Part shown: piece after piece, positions 1 to 11,955 of the stretch | How positions within the stretch are numbered: position 1 is the stretch's first letter | Layout: each line of letters begins with the position of its first letter | Assembly (NCBI GenBank): GCA_003024785.1 | Contig: PUQB01000311.1 | Location: 62,001-126,000, forward strand | DNA: 64,000 nt | Direction of reading: 5' to 3' | Source of the DNA: Selaginella tamariscina | Lineage: Eukaryota; Streptophyta; Lycopodiopsida; Selaginellales; Selaginellaceae | Program-made: the position numbers and the translations under genes | Notes under the pieces: model-generated | The model's database searches: none | What the model was told of the DNA's origin: nothing | What the model saw: only the letters and a program-made list of their open reading frames with translations

Positions 1-2911
1 TTTGAACCACCTCCACGTTGTTGATCCGACCTTGAAGAATCTTTGCCTGGTTGTAATGTTTCTCATGTTCCTTGGACATTCTTGTTGGTGTTCGCACACT
101 CCGTCCATGGTATGTTGGTACTCTATGTGCTCCCTCTCCTCTTGGTGGTGATGGTGTTCGATCCATTCGGCTACTACTGTCGTCTACCATTTCTTCAAAT
201 CCCTCCAACTTGAATCCTGCTTTCAGAAGAGCTTCAACCTCATTTGCATTCAAGTTTGTTCCTTTTTGAACTGGCCAAACCTCTGGAACTTCTGGAATAC
301 TCTCAGGAGGAATCCCTGCATATGGTCGTCTGAAGCAACAAGAATCGCGTGGGCAGAACCATACATCTGATGAGTGAACTCAATGTTCCCAAATGCATTT
401 GTATATTGCCGTCTACCGTGAAATCCTGGTGCCGGTACACGATGTGGATATCCTATGGGTCTGCCACACTTGCTGTTACCGTCCTGAGTGAGACCTAGAC
501 ATTTCACCTGACTTGCCTCCCCAATGCGTCTGATGGCCCACTGAGTCATCAACGTCTCTCTTTCAGTGACATTGACATCTTGAAACTTGAGTTTTTTCCT
601 GCGTGCATTTGGGATGACTTGTTCTGCATATTGTGTGTCATGTCTATGTGTACGAAGTGCATCAATCCCATGGTCCCCAGTTGACGGTTGACGAACGGTT
701 CGAACACGAACATTTGTTGTAGAGGCAAACTCTGGACTTGCAAGATGCTCTTCATCACTAACAAGATTTGCAAAAGTTGTTGGAGACACTGATTTTCCCG
801 CTGAAAGTTTCTGCTGTGCACGTTTCAGAAGAGTTTCCATGGAAGGACCTGTGCCTGAATATCTCCCTTCAAATGATGCCTTGACCTTTGCACTTTGGAA
901 AACAGCATCTGTTAAATCTAACATTGTTGCCTCCAACAAAGGAACACGCTTCGTCAGCCTTGCTCTTCGTGCTCTTGCATGAACAACTTCGGAGTTGTTA
1001 GTGGTAGGCACATTCGCAACACCATCTTCTGTCAAGTCAATTATCTCTGTCATGGAAATATGATCTTCATGTCTTGCCCACCATGACAGCCATGTTTGCA
1101 AAGCGCTAACGTTACTGGACCTGCCTTCCCAAAATGACTCCAACATTACTCGTCGTTCCAACTTATCTTGGTTGGTTAGTGCTGCAGGCCATGAGCGTGC
1201 AAGGTTCATGTGCTCCTCCCTGTGTTCCTCAAGTATCCACTTCTTTGTAACTTGACGCACTGACTGCATGTAATGGAACAAACAACTCCTTTCTCTTCCT
1301 CTCATCTTTGACCCATTGTTGAAAACTTGACGCAATGCTAACCAAATTGCACCTGACTCATCTGACATGAACCCCGCAAAGTTCACATTATGAAGTCCTT
1401 GCTTGCTGCACACTTGAAGCATAGTGTTCAAAAATTTGATCACCGCCACACTATCCTCCCTGATCATGTCACCATAAGCAAGTGTCACCATCGACCTTAA
1501 ACTACACAAACATAAGTGCATTATATTAGTAAGTATTTTAAAACATAGATATGTTAATACTTACAATGGATCATAGAGATGTATTCCCAGTGTACACCAA
1601 TCATCAATACGATATGTGTGGTCTAGCACCACCCACTGCTGTTCGAGATCACCTCCAGATTGACACCTTCTAATGTAGTCTATTCCGGATCCTGGGCCGG
1701 CAACCGTCATTTTGAAGATTAAAGGCTGCTCTTCAGCTCCGTTGAGGTCCATTCCGGGTATGTGGATAACATGTATGAATGGGATTGATAGCTTCTTCTT
1801 TAACTGCAGAAGTCCTTCGTAACCTTCTTTGAAACGAGTGTCTCTTGTTCTAGCCTGAGATATCCATTCTCTTGTTCTACAGTGGAAAGGTTAAGCATCT
1901 CCAAAAGGAAATAATAATTTTTTTGCTTACCGGCGGTGATTTGTGAGTGGTAGTAGATCTGACAGAACCTTGTCGTATGATACATCTCCAGAATCTGTTA
2001 CCAGTTTTTCCAAAATTATATTGCGTGCTGCTTGAAACTCTATGACACGTTGATTAGTTCTTGGGGTTGCAGCGACTGCTTTGTTGATTGTCTCCTTAGC
2101 TCTGTCTTTAGAGACCATGGATTCGGGTGGTCTACGTGGATGTTGATGTTCTCCAAGATGGATGAAAAGCCTCGTGCATGTGATATCATCTGGAATTATG
2201 TAATATGCAACAACGGAGCATGTCTGCACTAGAAGGGGCTCATTGTTGCAATGCACACACTTCATTCCAAGCACTCTACCATCTGAAGATAACTGGACTT
2301 TATCAATGGTGCCCTTAAATTGGCAGTCATTTGCTTTCTTACTTGAAGCTGATGAACGGACATGTTTCCTTTACGCATTTCATGTGGCCAATACATGAAC
2401 TGCGACTAACACGAGCTGGAACATTCCAATGTGTTGTGCAGCGTTGAGTCCAGTAATCACACCCATCCTTCCTATTCATCCCTTTGTACTTGTCCTTCAT
2501 TGTTTCGTGTGCTGGCAACTCGTAAATCACATTTCCGTTGCAATCTTCTGGGACCTCAGCAACTTGCTGAATCGATGACGAGACCACCAGTTGCTTCCCA
2601 ATCCTACATCTCTGACTATTGCGAAGTATTGTTACCATAGAATTGTCCCGATCTGTTGTCTCCAACCGGAATAGTGGTCCTTTGGAAGGAAGAAGTGTGT
2701 AATACACAAAACTGCTAGCTCTTGCCCCTTCTGGTTCTACCTCAACATTCGCAGCATCTCCACCAACAACAGACATCAAATGCAGCACTTTAAAAGATTG
2801 CCAAGGTGGAATGTCAAATGCAGACCTGAGATCTGTTTCAAAGACAAATGCAATACCATCTTCATCTGCAGGGAAGTCCTTGTCAACACCATTGTAGCTG
2901 ATTCTTGCCAT
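1..2911 (-). pseudogene. MULE transposase, frameshifted copy, 3' end outside window
   Basis: Same gene as the intact transposase at 16144-19317. By comparison, the exons are 1931-2911, 1565-1876 and 1-1501, separated by introns of 54 bp and 63 bp with GT..AG ends. Two lesions break the frame: one extra base near 2342-2346 creates a stop shortly after the Cys-rich region, and one missing base near 363 shifts the last visible part of exon 3. The SWIM zinc finger would lie beyond position 1 and cannot be checked. The DDE-bearing exons 2 and 3 are otherwise conserved. I infer that this copy makes no full transposase, although the right copy could act on it in trans. Confidence 0.85.
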
Positions 2912-3830
2912 GTAGCAAAAATGGAACAAACAAAAGTTAAAATTCAAAGACAATGAACATATTACACACGATGGTTAATGTGTTTGTTAGTCGTGAGGCA
3001 ATCATTTCATTGACAAATATTAAAAATAATATTAATTGCGTGCGTCTGGGTAGAAGAGTGAAATTAATTTACTGCGTCTGGGTAGGTTTTTTGTAAATTA
3101 AAAAGTTTTACTATGTACAAGTGGCGATCATGCATGCAATATGTTTACAGAAATTAGGTTGGTTTTTAATTGATTTAGGGCGGCTAGGGTTTTGCAATTA
3201 GGGCGGCTAGGGTTTTGCAATTAGGGCGGCTAGGGCAGCTAGGGCGGCTAGGTTTTCGTGGAGCAGGGGCTCATTTGGGGGCATAGCGTGGAGCAAGTGT
3301 GGCTCCAGGGATTAATCACAATAGGCTTCCATTGAGGGGGTGAGTATTTTCTGATTTCTTCATGATCTGCTCATGATCTTTCATGATCTGTTCATCTTTT
3401 TACATCTCTTCACAGTTGCAAGAAATCCGAGTCGGCCTGCCGACTCGGACTGACTTCGTTGTCCGTCCCAGTCGGCAGGCCGACTGGGGTGGACTGTTCC
3501 AGATCCAGTCAACATTTTGACCGGGGTTGACTGTTCCAGCCCCAGTCAGCATTTTGACTAGGGTTGACTGTTCTAGTCCCACCTAGCATTTTGACTGGGC
3601 CTTGCTTCGTTCCCAGTCCCAGACTGGGCCTCCCTTTGTTGCCAGTCCCAGTCGGCATGCCGACTGGGACTCCCTTTGATGCCAGCCCAGTCGGCATGCC
3701 GACTGGGACTTACAGCAACTGCTCTCTCAGTCGGCACGCCGACTGTGAGGGCTAGTATGTTTTTTTAATTTTTATTAAACATCTTTGAACATTTATTACA
3801 GTTTTTTGTTAAACCTTATTGCTTTTGTAG
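2912..3830. promoter_or_regulatory. Divergent promoter region between transposase and methyltransferase genes
   Basis: About 0.9 kb separates the two outward-reading start codons, so both genes must be driven from here. It contains a short tandem repeat of the type AGGGCGGCTAGGGTTTTGCA (about 3176-3250) and, nearer the methyltransferase, an array of palindromes built on AGTCGGC (listed separately). No TATA box could be assigned with confidence. Confidence 0.6.
3427..3749. repeat. Cluster of 22-bp palindromes (AGTCGGC core)
   Basis: Four near-perfect palindromes have 10-bp arms and a 2-bp centre: 3427-3448 (CCGAGTCGGC arms) and 3467-3488, 3647-3668 and 3686-3707 (CCCAGTCGGC arms). A fifth, imperfect one lies at 3726-3749. 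Between them are degenerate half-sites of the type CCCAGTCAGC..TTGACTGGG. This spacing is irregular and the sequences between are not unique spacers. They resemble binding sites for a dimeric DNA-binding protein. Confidence 0.85.
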
Positions 3831-6800
3831 ATGCGCTCTTCACAACGTTTACAAGAAAAGAAGATGAAGGAGCCTACTGAGAGAGAAGCAGAAGCTAGAG
3901 CTGCAATTCAGAGAGGGCGTCGGGGTCGTGGGAGAGGAAGTAGGAAGCTGGCTGTGGTTCAGGAACAAGGACCTTCAAGTGATGCTCCAGTTGAACAGGC
4001 AAGCCAGCAGGACTGGTCAGGAGAGCAAGAGGATGTAGTTCAACCCCAACAAGAACAATCAGACTTTGTTGAAGAAGTTGAGGATGATGTCTTACCACAG
4101 GAGACACAGGAGCAGACAGAAGGCACACAAGCCTCATGCGCAGTGACTTTGTCGAGTGACGAAGAGGATGAACCCAAGAGCAAGAAGAGACGACGCAAAG
4201 CTGCTGGAGATTCAGAGGCTGCTAAGAAGAAGAAGAAGGGTAAAGCAGAAGTGCCAGATAATGAGGAAGTTTACAACATTGCAGCCAGCATGCATTCGGA
4301 GAGTGCAGTGCGTCTTCTCGCGAAGATCACAATCCGAGAATATGGAGAGGCACCGGATGTCCCTATTTGCCGAATTCTGGGAAATGAGCAGGTGCGGAGA
4401 GTCAATCCAGCGGATCTGGAATCTTTGACTAGGAGTTTCAAGAAGGCAGTTGGTTATTTGCGCAACACCACTCAGTTCATCCTTCAAGTTGGGGACCCCA
4501 TGACAGATGCAGATCTGGCAGCATTGAGAAGCGATGAAGCGATGTATGCTCAGCATTTGGCTTTTGAGGAGGAGCTTCAGTCTGACATGTTCCGGCAATG
4601 GGCACCAATGCTTTCGATGAAGAAGTTCATCTGTTGGGATGGTAATCACAGGCTAAAGGTGCTTCAGAAGCTGTACACAGAAGACACGGAAGATAAAATC
4701 AGTGGGCAGTGAGAGTGCGTTCAGGCTTCATCCGTGCTGGGGTCATGGATAATCTTCAGCTTGTGACAATGTTTCAGCAAATTAATAGGTAAACATAGTG
4801 ACCTCTAGATCATAGGATTAACTAACTTCGAGATTTTCAAATATGCAGTTCCTCCGCAACGGCAGTGCAAACCACACTGCCACATCTTCTGCTATCTGTG
4901 AAGACATGTTGCACCAGTGAGGAGGGCACAGCGAAGATCTTGGCCAGGCTCAGTGACAAGGAACGAGATGACATAAGAAAGTGGAAGGAAAGCGCAACTG
5001 GACAACAAGCTTGGCATCCACTTCCGAATTTGATCTGTGCAAAGATTTTTTTGAGGTACCACGTCTCACACTTATATTACTTAGTTGATTACGTCTGTGA
5101 ATTACAGAGTGAGATTGAGGATGATCTTGAGAAGGCTGCAAGGGCATCCAAAGGCAACAAATACCAGGAGCAACAACAGGTCTACATTAAGCATGACAAG
5201 CGCATGATGAAGATCTTAGCCATCATCGATCCTGCATTGGGTGAAGAGTGGTTCGACAAGGTGACCCAAATCACATGGAAACAATGCAGATGGATGGGGT
5301 TGGAAAAGCTGTACGCGCTTTCAAGGGCGAGAATTCCAAACGAGACGAGAATCATGTACTTCAATAAACTGGTACGTCTCGATCTGAAGAGAGAGCAAGA
5401 GACACTTGGATTGCCGGGTGTTCAGGATAAGGAGTGGATAAGGTGGTTTACTATCGATTTGTATTGGCGAGCGATCAGAGAGGAGGCAGTACAGATTCTC
5501 ACGGGACTCATCGAGGATGGCGAGTGGAGCAGGCCGGTTACAGATTTCACGACTTGGTACGATGAAGTGCGGGTAAAATGCAAGAACGTGATGTTCCAGC
5601 CATTCCATGAGTGTGTGAAGTTCACTTACTCCATAGAGCCGAAAGAGTTCCTCGAACACGAAGAGACAGCAAGAAGGATGATTTGGAGGTAAGGATGATC
5701 TTCTTGACATTGTTACATTCTGACACTACTATATGTTCATTACAGGTATGTCGCAGCGAGAAAGGTGCCTCACACACAGACTATGGTATTCTGGTCAGAT
5801 TACATGGAAGCACCACACATGTGGTCGAAGACAAGATCTGGCCTGACAGAGTTCGACGTGTACACGTACCGTTCTGGCTTGATTATCCACCTGGGCAACC
5901 ACCAACATGGGAGAAGGATCTCTACAATGAACACTCAAAAGATCTCCCATGCATCTCATGGGATCCGGCAGAGGTCGACTTCATTAAGAAGACAAAGGCC
6001 AAGGCAAAGCGGCGTCAGCCTGTGCAGCAGTCAAAGAAGACCTCAGATACAGTAGCTGGCACCTCCACTACTCGCGATCCAGCTGCCTTCTTCAATTTAT
6101 CTGAAGTGCTACCATCGCAGGGAACCATGGACATCAAGGATGACTTGGTCACATTCGTCCCTTCACTTGCTACAACTCGAGGTGATAATTTCTTGGCGAT
6201 TGATGACATCGAGGAGATGCAACAGGCCGTGCTCACGGATGAGAAGGAAGAGGAGGTTCCTGACGCTAGACTGGTTCCTTATAGAAAAGTTCAGACACAG
6301 GTGGCCAGGTACCATACAGCTGACAGCCAGACTCGCTACCAGCATATTGCGGGAGAATATGGTTTCAACTTGGTGATCTTCGACCTTCCAAATGGGACCT
6401 TGCCAGGAAATACAACGAGTGATACGCCATACCTCTACCTTGATCCAGTGAAGTTCGATGAAGCACTCCAGTTTGCAGGTATGCATATGGCTGCAAATGG
6501 TTGGTTGGTTGTGTTTGCTGCAGCAAACACCTGGGATCAAGTTGTCCGAGCTGCAAGTGTGGTGGACCTTCAACTTGCTGCAACGTACTACATCTACAGA
6601 GGGCGTGGTTGGGGCTACCGCAACAAGATGAAGGTACTTTTTTCTTTATTCATGAAGTTCATTAATGATTTTTGATGTTTTAACAGGAGAGCATCCTGCT
6701 CCTTCTTGTCTTCCAAGATGCATCTAGAGGATTGCGCGATAATCCGCTGCGTTTGTCATCAACAATTCTTGTTGATAATCCTGAGCGGTTCCAAGAACCA

Positions 6801-7149
6801 TGGTAGGCATTTCATTTCAACAATTTAAGTATTTACCATTATCTTCACATGCAGGATGGACTACCAACCGAAGAGCACTCGATTGATGCAGCTCGTGATA
6901 GAACGACTCACCCGGCCAGGTGATCTTATCTGGGATATAGGCAGTGGTACGGGGTCCTCAATGCTTGCAGCTATCGAGCTGGGGAGAAACATTGTTGGGA
7001 CTGAGAAGAACCCTGAGCTCGGGAGAATTGCTATGAACAGGATTAAAGAGAACATCCAGCCAGAGGAAATCCCAACCCAACCAATAGCGACGTCAAGTAG
7101 GACTGGTGGTTCACGAATTGCAGCATTGCTCAATCGTAAGAAGAAGTGA
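3831..7149 (+). pseudogene. ParB-like / DNA methyltransferase gene carried by the MULE (copy 1)
   Basis: Six exons can be placed: 3831-4788, 4849-5055, 5108-5688, 5746-6633, 6687-6802 and 6855-7149. Their introns are 52-60 bp with GT..AG ends. The N-terminus has an Arg/Gly AT-hook-like stretch (residues 28-39), an acidic region, a basic NLS-like stretch (117-138) and a ParB-like segment (about 188-281) ending in CWDGNHRLKVLQ. The C-terminal third has FDLPNG at the place of motif IV, then a motif X-like helix, then DLIWDIGSGTGS and GRNIVGTEKNPE (motif I region): the IV-X-I order of beta-class N4/N6 DNA methyltransferases. Frameshifts relative to copy 2 lie near 4697, in the T run at 5046-5052, and near 5855. 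The methyltransferase part (exons 4b-6) is open here, whereas it is broken in copy 2. The middle, about 450 residues, is not recognised. Confidence 0.75.
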
Positions 7150-7179
7150 CAAGTGTTGAATTGTACTCTTTGGTGTTGA

Positions 7180-7185
7180 AATAAA
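7180..7185 (+). promoter_or_regulatory. Poly(A) signal of methyltransferase gene
   Basis: AATAAA lies 31 bases after the TGA stop at 7147-7149. The same hexamer is conserved in the other copy. Confidence 0.5.
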
Positions 7186-7263
7186 ACTTTAATAATACAG
7201 TATAAACATGGCTATGATTTAAATATTTTTTGTTGTTAATTGCCGACTGAGCCAAAATCCTAA

Positions 7264-7367
7264 ATTCTAAGAATATTTAGGAATATTCTAAGAATATTCT
7301 GGTAGATTCTTTAGAATATTCCGGGTCAAGCCCGGAAGCCCCGGAAGCCCTCTTTTTGTGGGGACTC
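7264..7367. repeat. Terminal region of MULE copy 1 with GAA/TTC array
   Basis: The outermost bases match the end of copy 2. Just inside, 7264-7322 contains repeated GAATATTC-type blocks (GAA and TTC modules, many 2 bases apart), a pattern matching heat shock elements (nGAAnnTTCn). The motif GCCGACTGAG at 7242-7251, just inside this block, repeats the AGTCGGC core of the central palindromes. Confidence 0.7.
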
Positions 7368-7985
7368 ATATAACATGTATATAACGCTTACTCTTGTTAT
7401 ATTTTTGTGTTTGGGAAGAGAGGAAGCAACTGTGCCAAGTTGTATGAAGCTGATTCTCTCACAACAGCCATGGGATCCTCAATAAGCTGCTCCAATATTG
7501 AAAAACGCATATTCGATCGTACAAACTTAGCCAGACTGTGCAACGCCTCTCTTCATAGTTATGGTTTATCTATTGAAGAAATAGAAAATATTACCACACA
7601 CACACACACGCACACGATACATTTATGAATGATAAAGCTTCCCATACACATAATTAAAAATGTTATATGTATCCAGATATGTATAATATAAATACGCATG
7701 ATATATATGTACTGTATACAATGTATAGATAAAAGTATGCGTGTATAAATGTCAAAATGAACACGTATACAAATACACATAACACAGCAGTTTTCTAGAC
7801 TACAAATCGTTTACAAAAGCAGTGGTACCTGTTCCCACCATTGAGGAAGCAACTCTGTTTCAGTTCGTAACTCACCAATGGATTTTGAAAGAGATATATA
7901 AGCCTGAAATAAATAGATTAACCTTTTGAAAATATATATACATAAACTGCATACTCGAGATTAAGTTTATATATAAATACATGTT
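7368..7985. other. Host DNA beside MULE copy 1, no confident gene
   Basis: There is an open stretch at about 7407-7600 (+) of mixed composition that I cannot assign to a family. It is followed by a CA microsatellite (about 7597-7618) and AT-rich DNA. The segment near 7825-7910 also looks exon-like but has no recognisable motif. Confidence 0.4.
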
Positions 7986-7989
7986 GTAT

Positions 7990-8956
7990 ACCACGTTGAG
8001 GCTTGATGTGGAGGAGGAGGCTGGAGACAAGCCTCAACTTGTAACACAGCAATTGCTTCTTCCTGTACTTGTTACTTTGGCATCAGACACAAATCTCGAA
8101 GTTAAATACACAAGCATACCTGCGTTCGGCGTTGTTGCTCAACAGTTTACCGATGACACGGTGCGCTTTTCATGTGTGTGTACACACACACATACATACA
8201 CACAGGCTTTCATGTGTATGTGTGTGGTTTTTATGTCTGGGTACATTGTACCTTGATAAAGCAACAGCGGGAGCAGAATCTCTCTCTCTCATACACACAC
8301 ATACACACATTTTGTTATCTATATGGACTTTCTTGATTAATATTAATCGTATGATTACTGTGTTGTAGGTTACTGATAAGATTCGTGCACAAATGGATGG
8401 TTTCCTAGACGACGGCTCCAATGAAGCAGTTATAGGGGTTGTCCGCACATTGGCTTCTGCAGTCCCATTGGCTCCACCTGCTCTTCGAGACTATATCCTT
8501 ATTTTTTATACTATGTACACACAGGTGCACGTCATATTTTGTACTCGTCGTCGGCTTCTGACATATAGATACATTGTATCTGTGAATATGTAAATGTACG
8601 TTGTCTACACACCCATAATGAATTCTTTTCTGCTGCCTTGACAAGGAATGCTGCTTCACATTTGCTCCAGAAATTGCTGGTTTTAACTGCAGATTCCATG
8701 GGAACGAATCCAAAGCGTCGACGAGAGAAAGCAGATGTTTTCTGTGAAGCTATCCGTTCTTTAGATGGCACAGGTAACTATGCAGCTGTTGCTTCAACAG
8801 ATACGTATATGGGCTTCCGTATGTATGTATGCCATACATATAGTCTATCTCTCCCCCCTTCGCAATATTGTAATGACAGATTTATCAGCAGTAAGTGTAC
8901 GTGAACTATTGCTGCCAACAATACAGAACCTGATGCGTGATTTTAGAAGTTACTAA
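7990..8956 (+). pseudogene. RELCH-like (LisH/HEAT-repeat) gene remnant, C-terminal exons
   Basis: Four exon-like blocks lie in order on the + strand. About 8020-8160 encodes LLLPVLVTLASDTNLEVKY followed by IPAFGVVAQ. 8369-8495 encodes the continuation MDGFLDDGSNEAVIGVVRTL. About 8633-8775 is rich in ASHLLQKLLVLTADS. About 8875-8956 encodes LLLPTIQNLMRD followed by a stop. The motif succession (LPxLVxLASDxNLxVK, IPAFG, LPxIQNLxxD) matches the HEAT-repeat C-terminal half of RELCH/KIAA1468-type proteins, which link Rab11 endosomes and the Golgi in animals. The final exon present in the second copy (52.3-52.5 kb) is missing here, and a CA-rich intron interrupts the first two blocks. With no 5' half present, it is a fragment. 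Confidence 0.6.
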
Positions 8957-9395
8957 AGACAGCTAATCTTATAATTAATATAACTTATTGTTAATTTATA
9001 AAATAATCTAGACATAAATAAGTATATATTTTTATATAAACACTAAGCAAGGATACAAAAGTTTTTTGTTTATAGACTCACATATTTTAAGTAGTCTTAT
9101 CCCTAGATAAAGGATAGTTATTTTTCTTTTTTGAATTGTAAATTATGCCTTTTGAACTTTATAATTTGAATTGATCTAGTTAACCCACTTAACCTTTGAT
9201 AATTCAGTGAGAATTTTAATAATACAATCTATCTCATCGATAATAATTTTTAATTAAATTATTCAATTAAAATTAATTAAATACATTATATTTTAACAAA
9301 ATTAATATTTGGGCAAATTAATTAATATACATTTTGTTATACTGACTCCTTATAATACATTGATTTGGTCCCTGTTCTTCTGATTCATCGGCAAT
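8957..9395. other. AT-rich intergenic DNA
   Basis: No open frame of interest. The stretch is homologous to the DNA upstream of the other two LRR copies (27.06-27.4 kb same orientation; 50.25-50.7 kb inverted), so it belongs to the duplicated block. Confidence 0.6.
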
Positions 9396-11530
9396 ATGCT
9401 CATTCTAGTGATTTTCAATCTTCTGCTTGTAAATTTCTCATTATCTCATTCACCATGTCCACCGATTGACAATGAAATTGAAGCTTTGAAACTCTTGAGA
9501 AACGGGTTGAACATCTCATTCTGGAACCACACAGTTCATCCCAACAATTGGCAAGGTATAAAATGGAACTCACACGGTCAAGTGGAGAGCATAACCTTGC
9601 TCAATCACGGTCTCAAAGGAACTCTCAACTCCGTGTGGGATGGACTTCCTTCCTTGACTAGTCTCGATCTTTCACAGAATGCTATCACAGATATCAACTT
9701 CCATTGCAGTACCAAAACAACAGCAACATCAAAGAATTGAATCTGAGCTCCAACTTATTGCACGAAGAATCTCCCCAACAACCTGGTGGTTTTGGATCTC
9801 AGTAATAACTCTTTGAATGGCAGGATTCCTAAGTTCGACTCTCTGCGCGTTCTCAACTTGTCCTTGAACAACTTCACTGGGGATGTGTCTTTTGGTGACA
9901 ATGTCGAGCTTCAAGTGTTGGACCTCAGTTACAACAGATTCAATGGCTCCATTTCGAACTTATTGCAGTTGAAGAGTATTGAATTCATTAAGCTCTCGCA
10001 TCACGAGCTTGGAGGGGTCATACCCAACGAAGTCTTCCGACAAATGAGGAATTTAACAAGCCTCATGTTGTCGGGTAATCACTTTGTTGGGGGAATACCA
10101 ACACTCGAGAATTGTTATAGTCTTTCTTATGTTTACCTCACAACTAACAACTTGAGTGGAGGAATACCTTCAAGCCTTGGAAGACTTCCAGAGCTCTACA
10201 TTTTCGGTGTTGGTAACAACATGCTGTGGGGCCAACTTGTGTTTGAAGCTGGGAGTTTCCTTAAGTTATAAGTATTGATTTTACAAGGAAACAACTTTGA
10301 AGGGACTCTCCCTAGCAGCTTAGGAGGCCTGCAGAGGTTGGAGACACTATAGCTAAGTCACAATGGATTCACTGGCAATCTACCTCCTGAGATAAGTAAC
10401 TGCTCGCTGCTCGAAGCACTTTGGGTCAATGGCAACATGCTAAGTGGTCCTATTCCTGCTGATCTTTCCAAACTCAATCGTTTTTGAATGACAACTTGAT
10501 TTCTGGGGAAATCCCTCCAGAGTTGTCCAATTGCTCTCAACTTGAAGTCTTGGATTTAAGAAAGAACAATTTAACAGGCAGACTGCCGGAGAGCCTCGGA
10601 GACATACACAACTTGCTGTTTTAATCAATTTCAAACAACAAACTTAGTGGTAACATCCCAGCAACATACAAGAACTTGAAGTCGTTATTGTTGTTTTCAG
10701 GCTGGCTATAATATGCTGTCCGGAGAGCTTCCTATGGCACTTGGAGAGCTTCAATCTCTTCAGGTTTTGTTCTTATCCAAGAACCGATTCTCTGGGGATA
10801 TTCCCAGGTGGTTACGAACATGACACAGCTTCGGGCGGTAGATTTTCTCATACATAACTTCACTGGACAGATACCACCAGCATTTTCTTATCTTTTCCAA
10901 GATGTGTTATTATACAAAAAGAGCACGGAGACTGCTCTAATCAGTCTTGACACACATGAGATAGCCATAGCTCTTAACCTCTCACATAACGAGTTAACTG
11001 GGAGTATTCCAGCTGAAGTTGGGAATATGCATAAGTTACAAGTGTTGGACTTGAGTGGTAACCTCCTCAGTGGTTCAATTCCAGACAACCTCGGACACGC
11101 TAGGCAACTCCTCAAGCTCAATCTATCAATGAACGAGCTTACAGGTCACATCCCGACCTCTCTTGCAGATCTTTCTTTCCTCTCATCTCTAGACGTGCCG
11201 TACAACCGTCTCGAAGGCAGGATTCCGCAGTCCGGACAGTTTCTAACATTTCCGAATGTGTCTTTCATCGGTAATCAGTTGTGCGGAGCTCCACTTGGCG
11301 AATGTAGTTTGCCAACTCAAGATCCTTCTCTGGATGTTCAGGTTTCTAAGGAGCAACTTATACAGGTGGATTCCGTGGTGATATTTGAAGTTACTTTCTT
11401 ATGTGCATTCTTCGTCAGTTCCCTTGGGACGTACTTTGCACTCTCGCATCCGGTTTTAGGCACCAAAGATCTTCAGTATTACGAAAACATATTTCATGTA
11501 GAAAAGGGTATTAAATTGAGTTTTAATTAA
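9396..11530 (+). pseudogene. LRR receptor-like protein (RLP) pseudogene L1
   Basis: It begins with a hydrophobic signal peptide (MLILVIFNLLLVNFS) and an N-terminal LRR cap (IDNEIEALKLLRNGL), followed by many plant-type LRRs and a C-terminal cap (NQLCGAPLGEC). A membrane segment (VVIFEVTFLCAFFVSSLG) and a short tail come last, with no kinase domain: the layout of an RLP that senses ligands at the cell surface. The reading frame is broken several times: a shift near 9720-9780, a stop near 10269, further stops or shifts between 10340 and 10800, then a long open final part (about 10808-11530). It has no visible intron. It is the most complete of three copies in the window (L1-L3). Confidence 0.8.
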
Positions 11531-11746
11531 ACTACCACACTCTCTCTCTCTCTAACCACCTGTTCTACGCAGCAAATTTGTTATTAAAAATGTAAGATTA
11601 ACTGTTAACATATGCCATTTGTTCATGTTAAACTTTTTATAATACGATTAATATTATCTCCAACACTAGGGTTCATCAAAATATATAAAAAGTGGGTGTT
11701 AAATTGAGTTTTAATTAAACTACACACTCTCTCTTTCTCTCTCTAA
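11515..11746. repeat. Tandemly duplicated 3' flank of LRR gene
   Basis: The run beginning TTAAATTGAGTTTTAATTAA at about 11513 recurs at about 11699. The first unit continues through CTCTCTCTAACCACC into sequence that, for the second unit, is found only after the MULE (19524 on). Unit 1 is therefore the uninterrupted version of the MULE insertion site. Confidence 0.75.
11738..11746. repeat. MULE target site duplication, left
   Basis: TCTCTCTAA immediately precedes the element end GAGTCCC and is repeated at 19515-19523. A 9-bp duplication is typical of Mutator-like elements. Confidence 0.8.
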
Positions 11747-11863
11747 GAGTCCCAACAAAAAGGGGCTTCCGGGCTTAGACCCGGAATATTCTAAAGAATC
11801 TACCAGAATATTCTTAGAATATTCCTAAATATTCTTAGAATTTAGGATTTTGGCTCAGTCGGC
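11747..11863. repeat. MULE terminal region, methyltransferase side
   Basis: End sequence GAGTCCCAACAAAAA, then GAA/TTC modules from 11782 to about 11840, then CTCAGTCGGC at 11854-11863, which repeats the core of the central palindromes. Confidence 0.75.
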
Positions 11864-11919
11864 AATTAACAACAAAAAATATTTAAATCATAGCCATGTT
11901 TATACTGTATTATTAAAGT

Positions 11920-11925
11920 TTTATT
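11920..11925 (-). promoter_or_regulatory. Poly(A) signal of methyltransferase gene, copy 2
   Basis: AATAAA on the - strand, about 30 bases after the stop codon at 11956-11958, conserved with copy 1. Confidence 0.5.
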
Positions 11926-11955
11926 TCAACACCAAAGAGTACAATTCAACACTTG

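Larger units (their letters stand above)
1..7367 (-). mobile_element. Mutator-like transposon (MULE) copy 1, cut by window start
   Basis: This is a near-identical inverted copy of the element at 11747-19514. Position 1 corresponds to about 19054 of the other copy, so roughly 460 bp, including the transposase 3' end and one terminal repeat, lie outside the window. The visible end (7367) reads, in reverse complement, GAGTCCCCACAAAAA, matching GAGTCCCAACAAAAA at 11747. The strand given is that of the transposase. The element holds two divergent genes, transposase (-) and ParB-like/methyltransferase (+). The 9 bases just outside, ATATAACAT (7368-7376), are the predicted target duplication, different from that of copy 2, so the two copies appear to be separate insertions. 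Confidence 0.88.

Noticed and set aside
3176..3250. Interstitial telomere repeat (TAGGG words)
   Set aside because: The period is about 23 bp (AGGGCGGCTAGGGTTTTGCAATT-like), not the 7-bp plant telomere unit.
3427..3749. CRISPR-like array of palindromic repeats
   Set aside because: Spacing is irregular, there are no unique equal-length spacers, the genome is eukaryotic, and the array sits in a transposon promoter.
4212..4649. Long open frame on the strand opposite the ParB-like exon (and its twin at 14454-14891)
   Set aside because: Antisense shadow of a conserved exon; no start context or family resemblance.
3831..7149. Bacterial contamination or a bacterial restriction-modification locus
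   Set aside because: The gene has five GT..AG introns that restore the frame when removed, a eukaryotic NLS-like stretch and an AATAAA signal, and it occurs twice within the same transposon.
10358..10634. Minus-strand frames across the LRR gene
   Set aside because: Antisense shadows of leucine-rich repeats.
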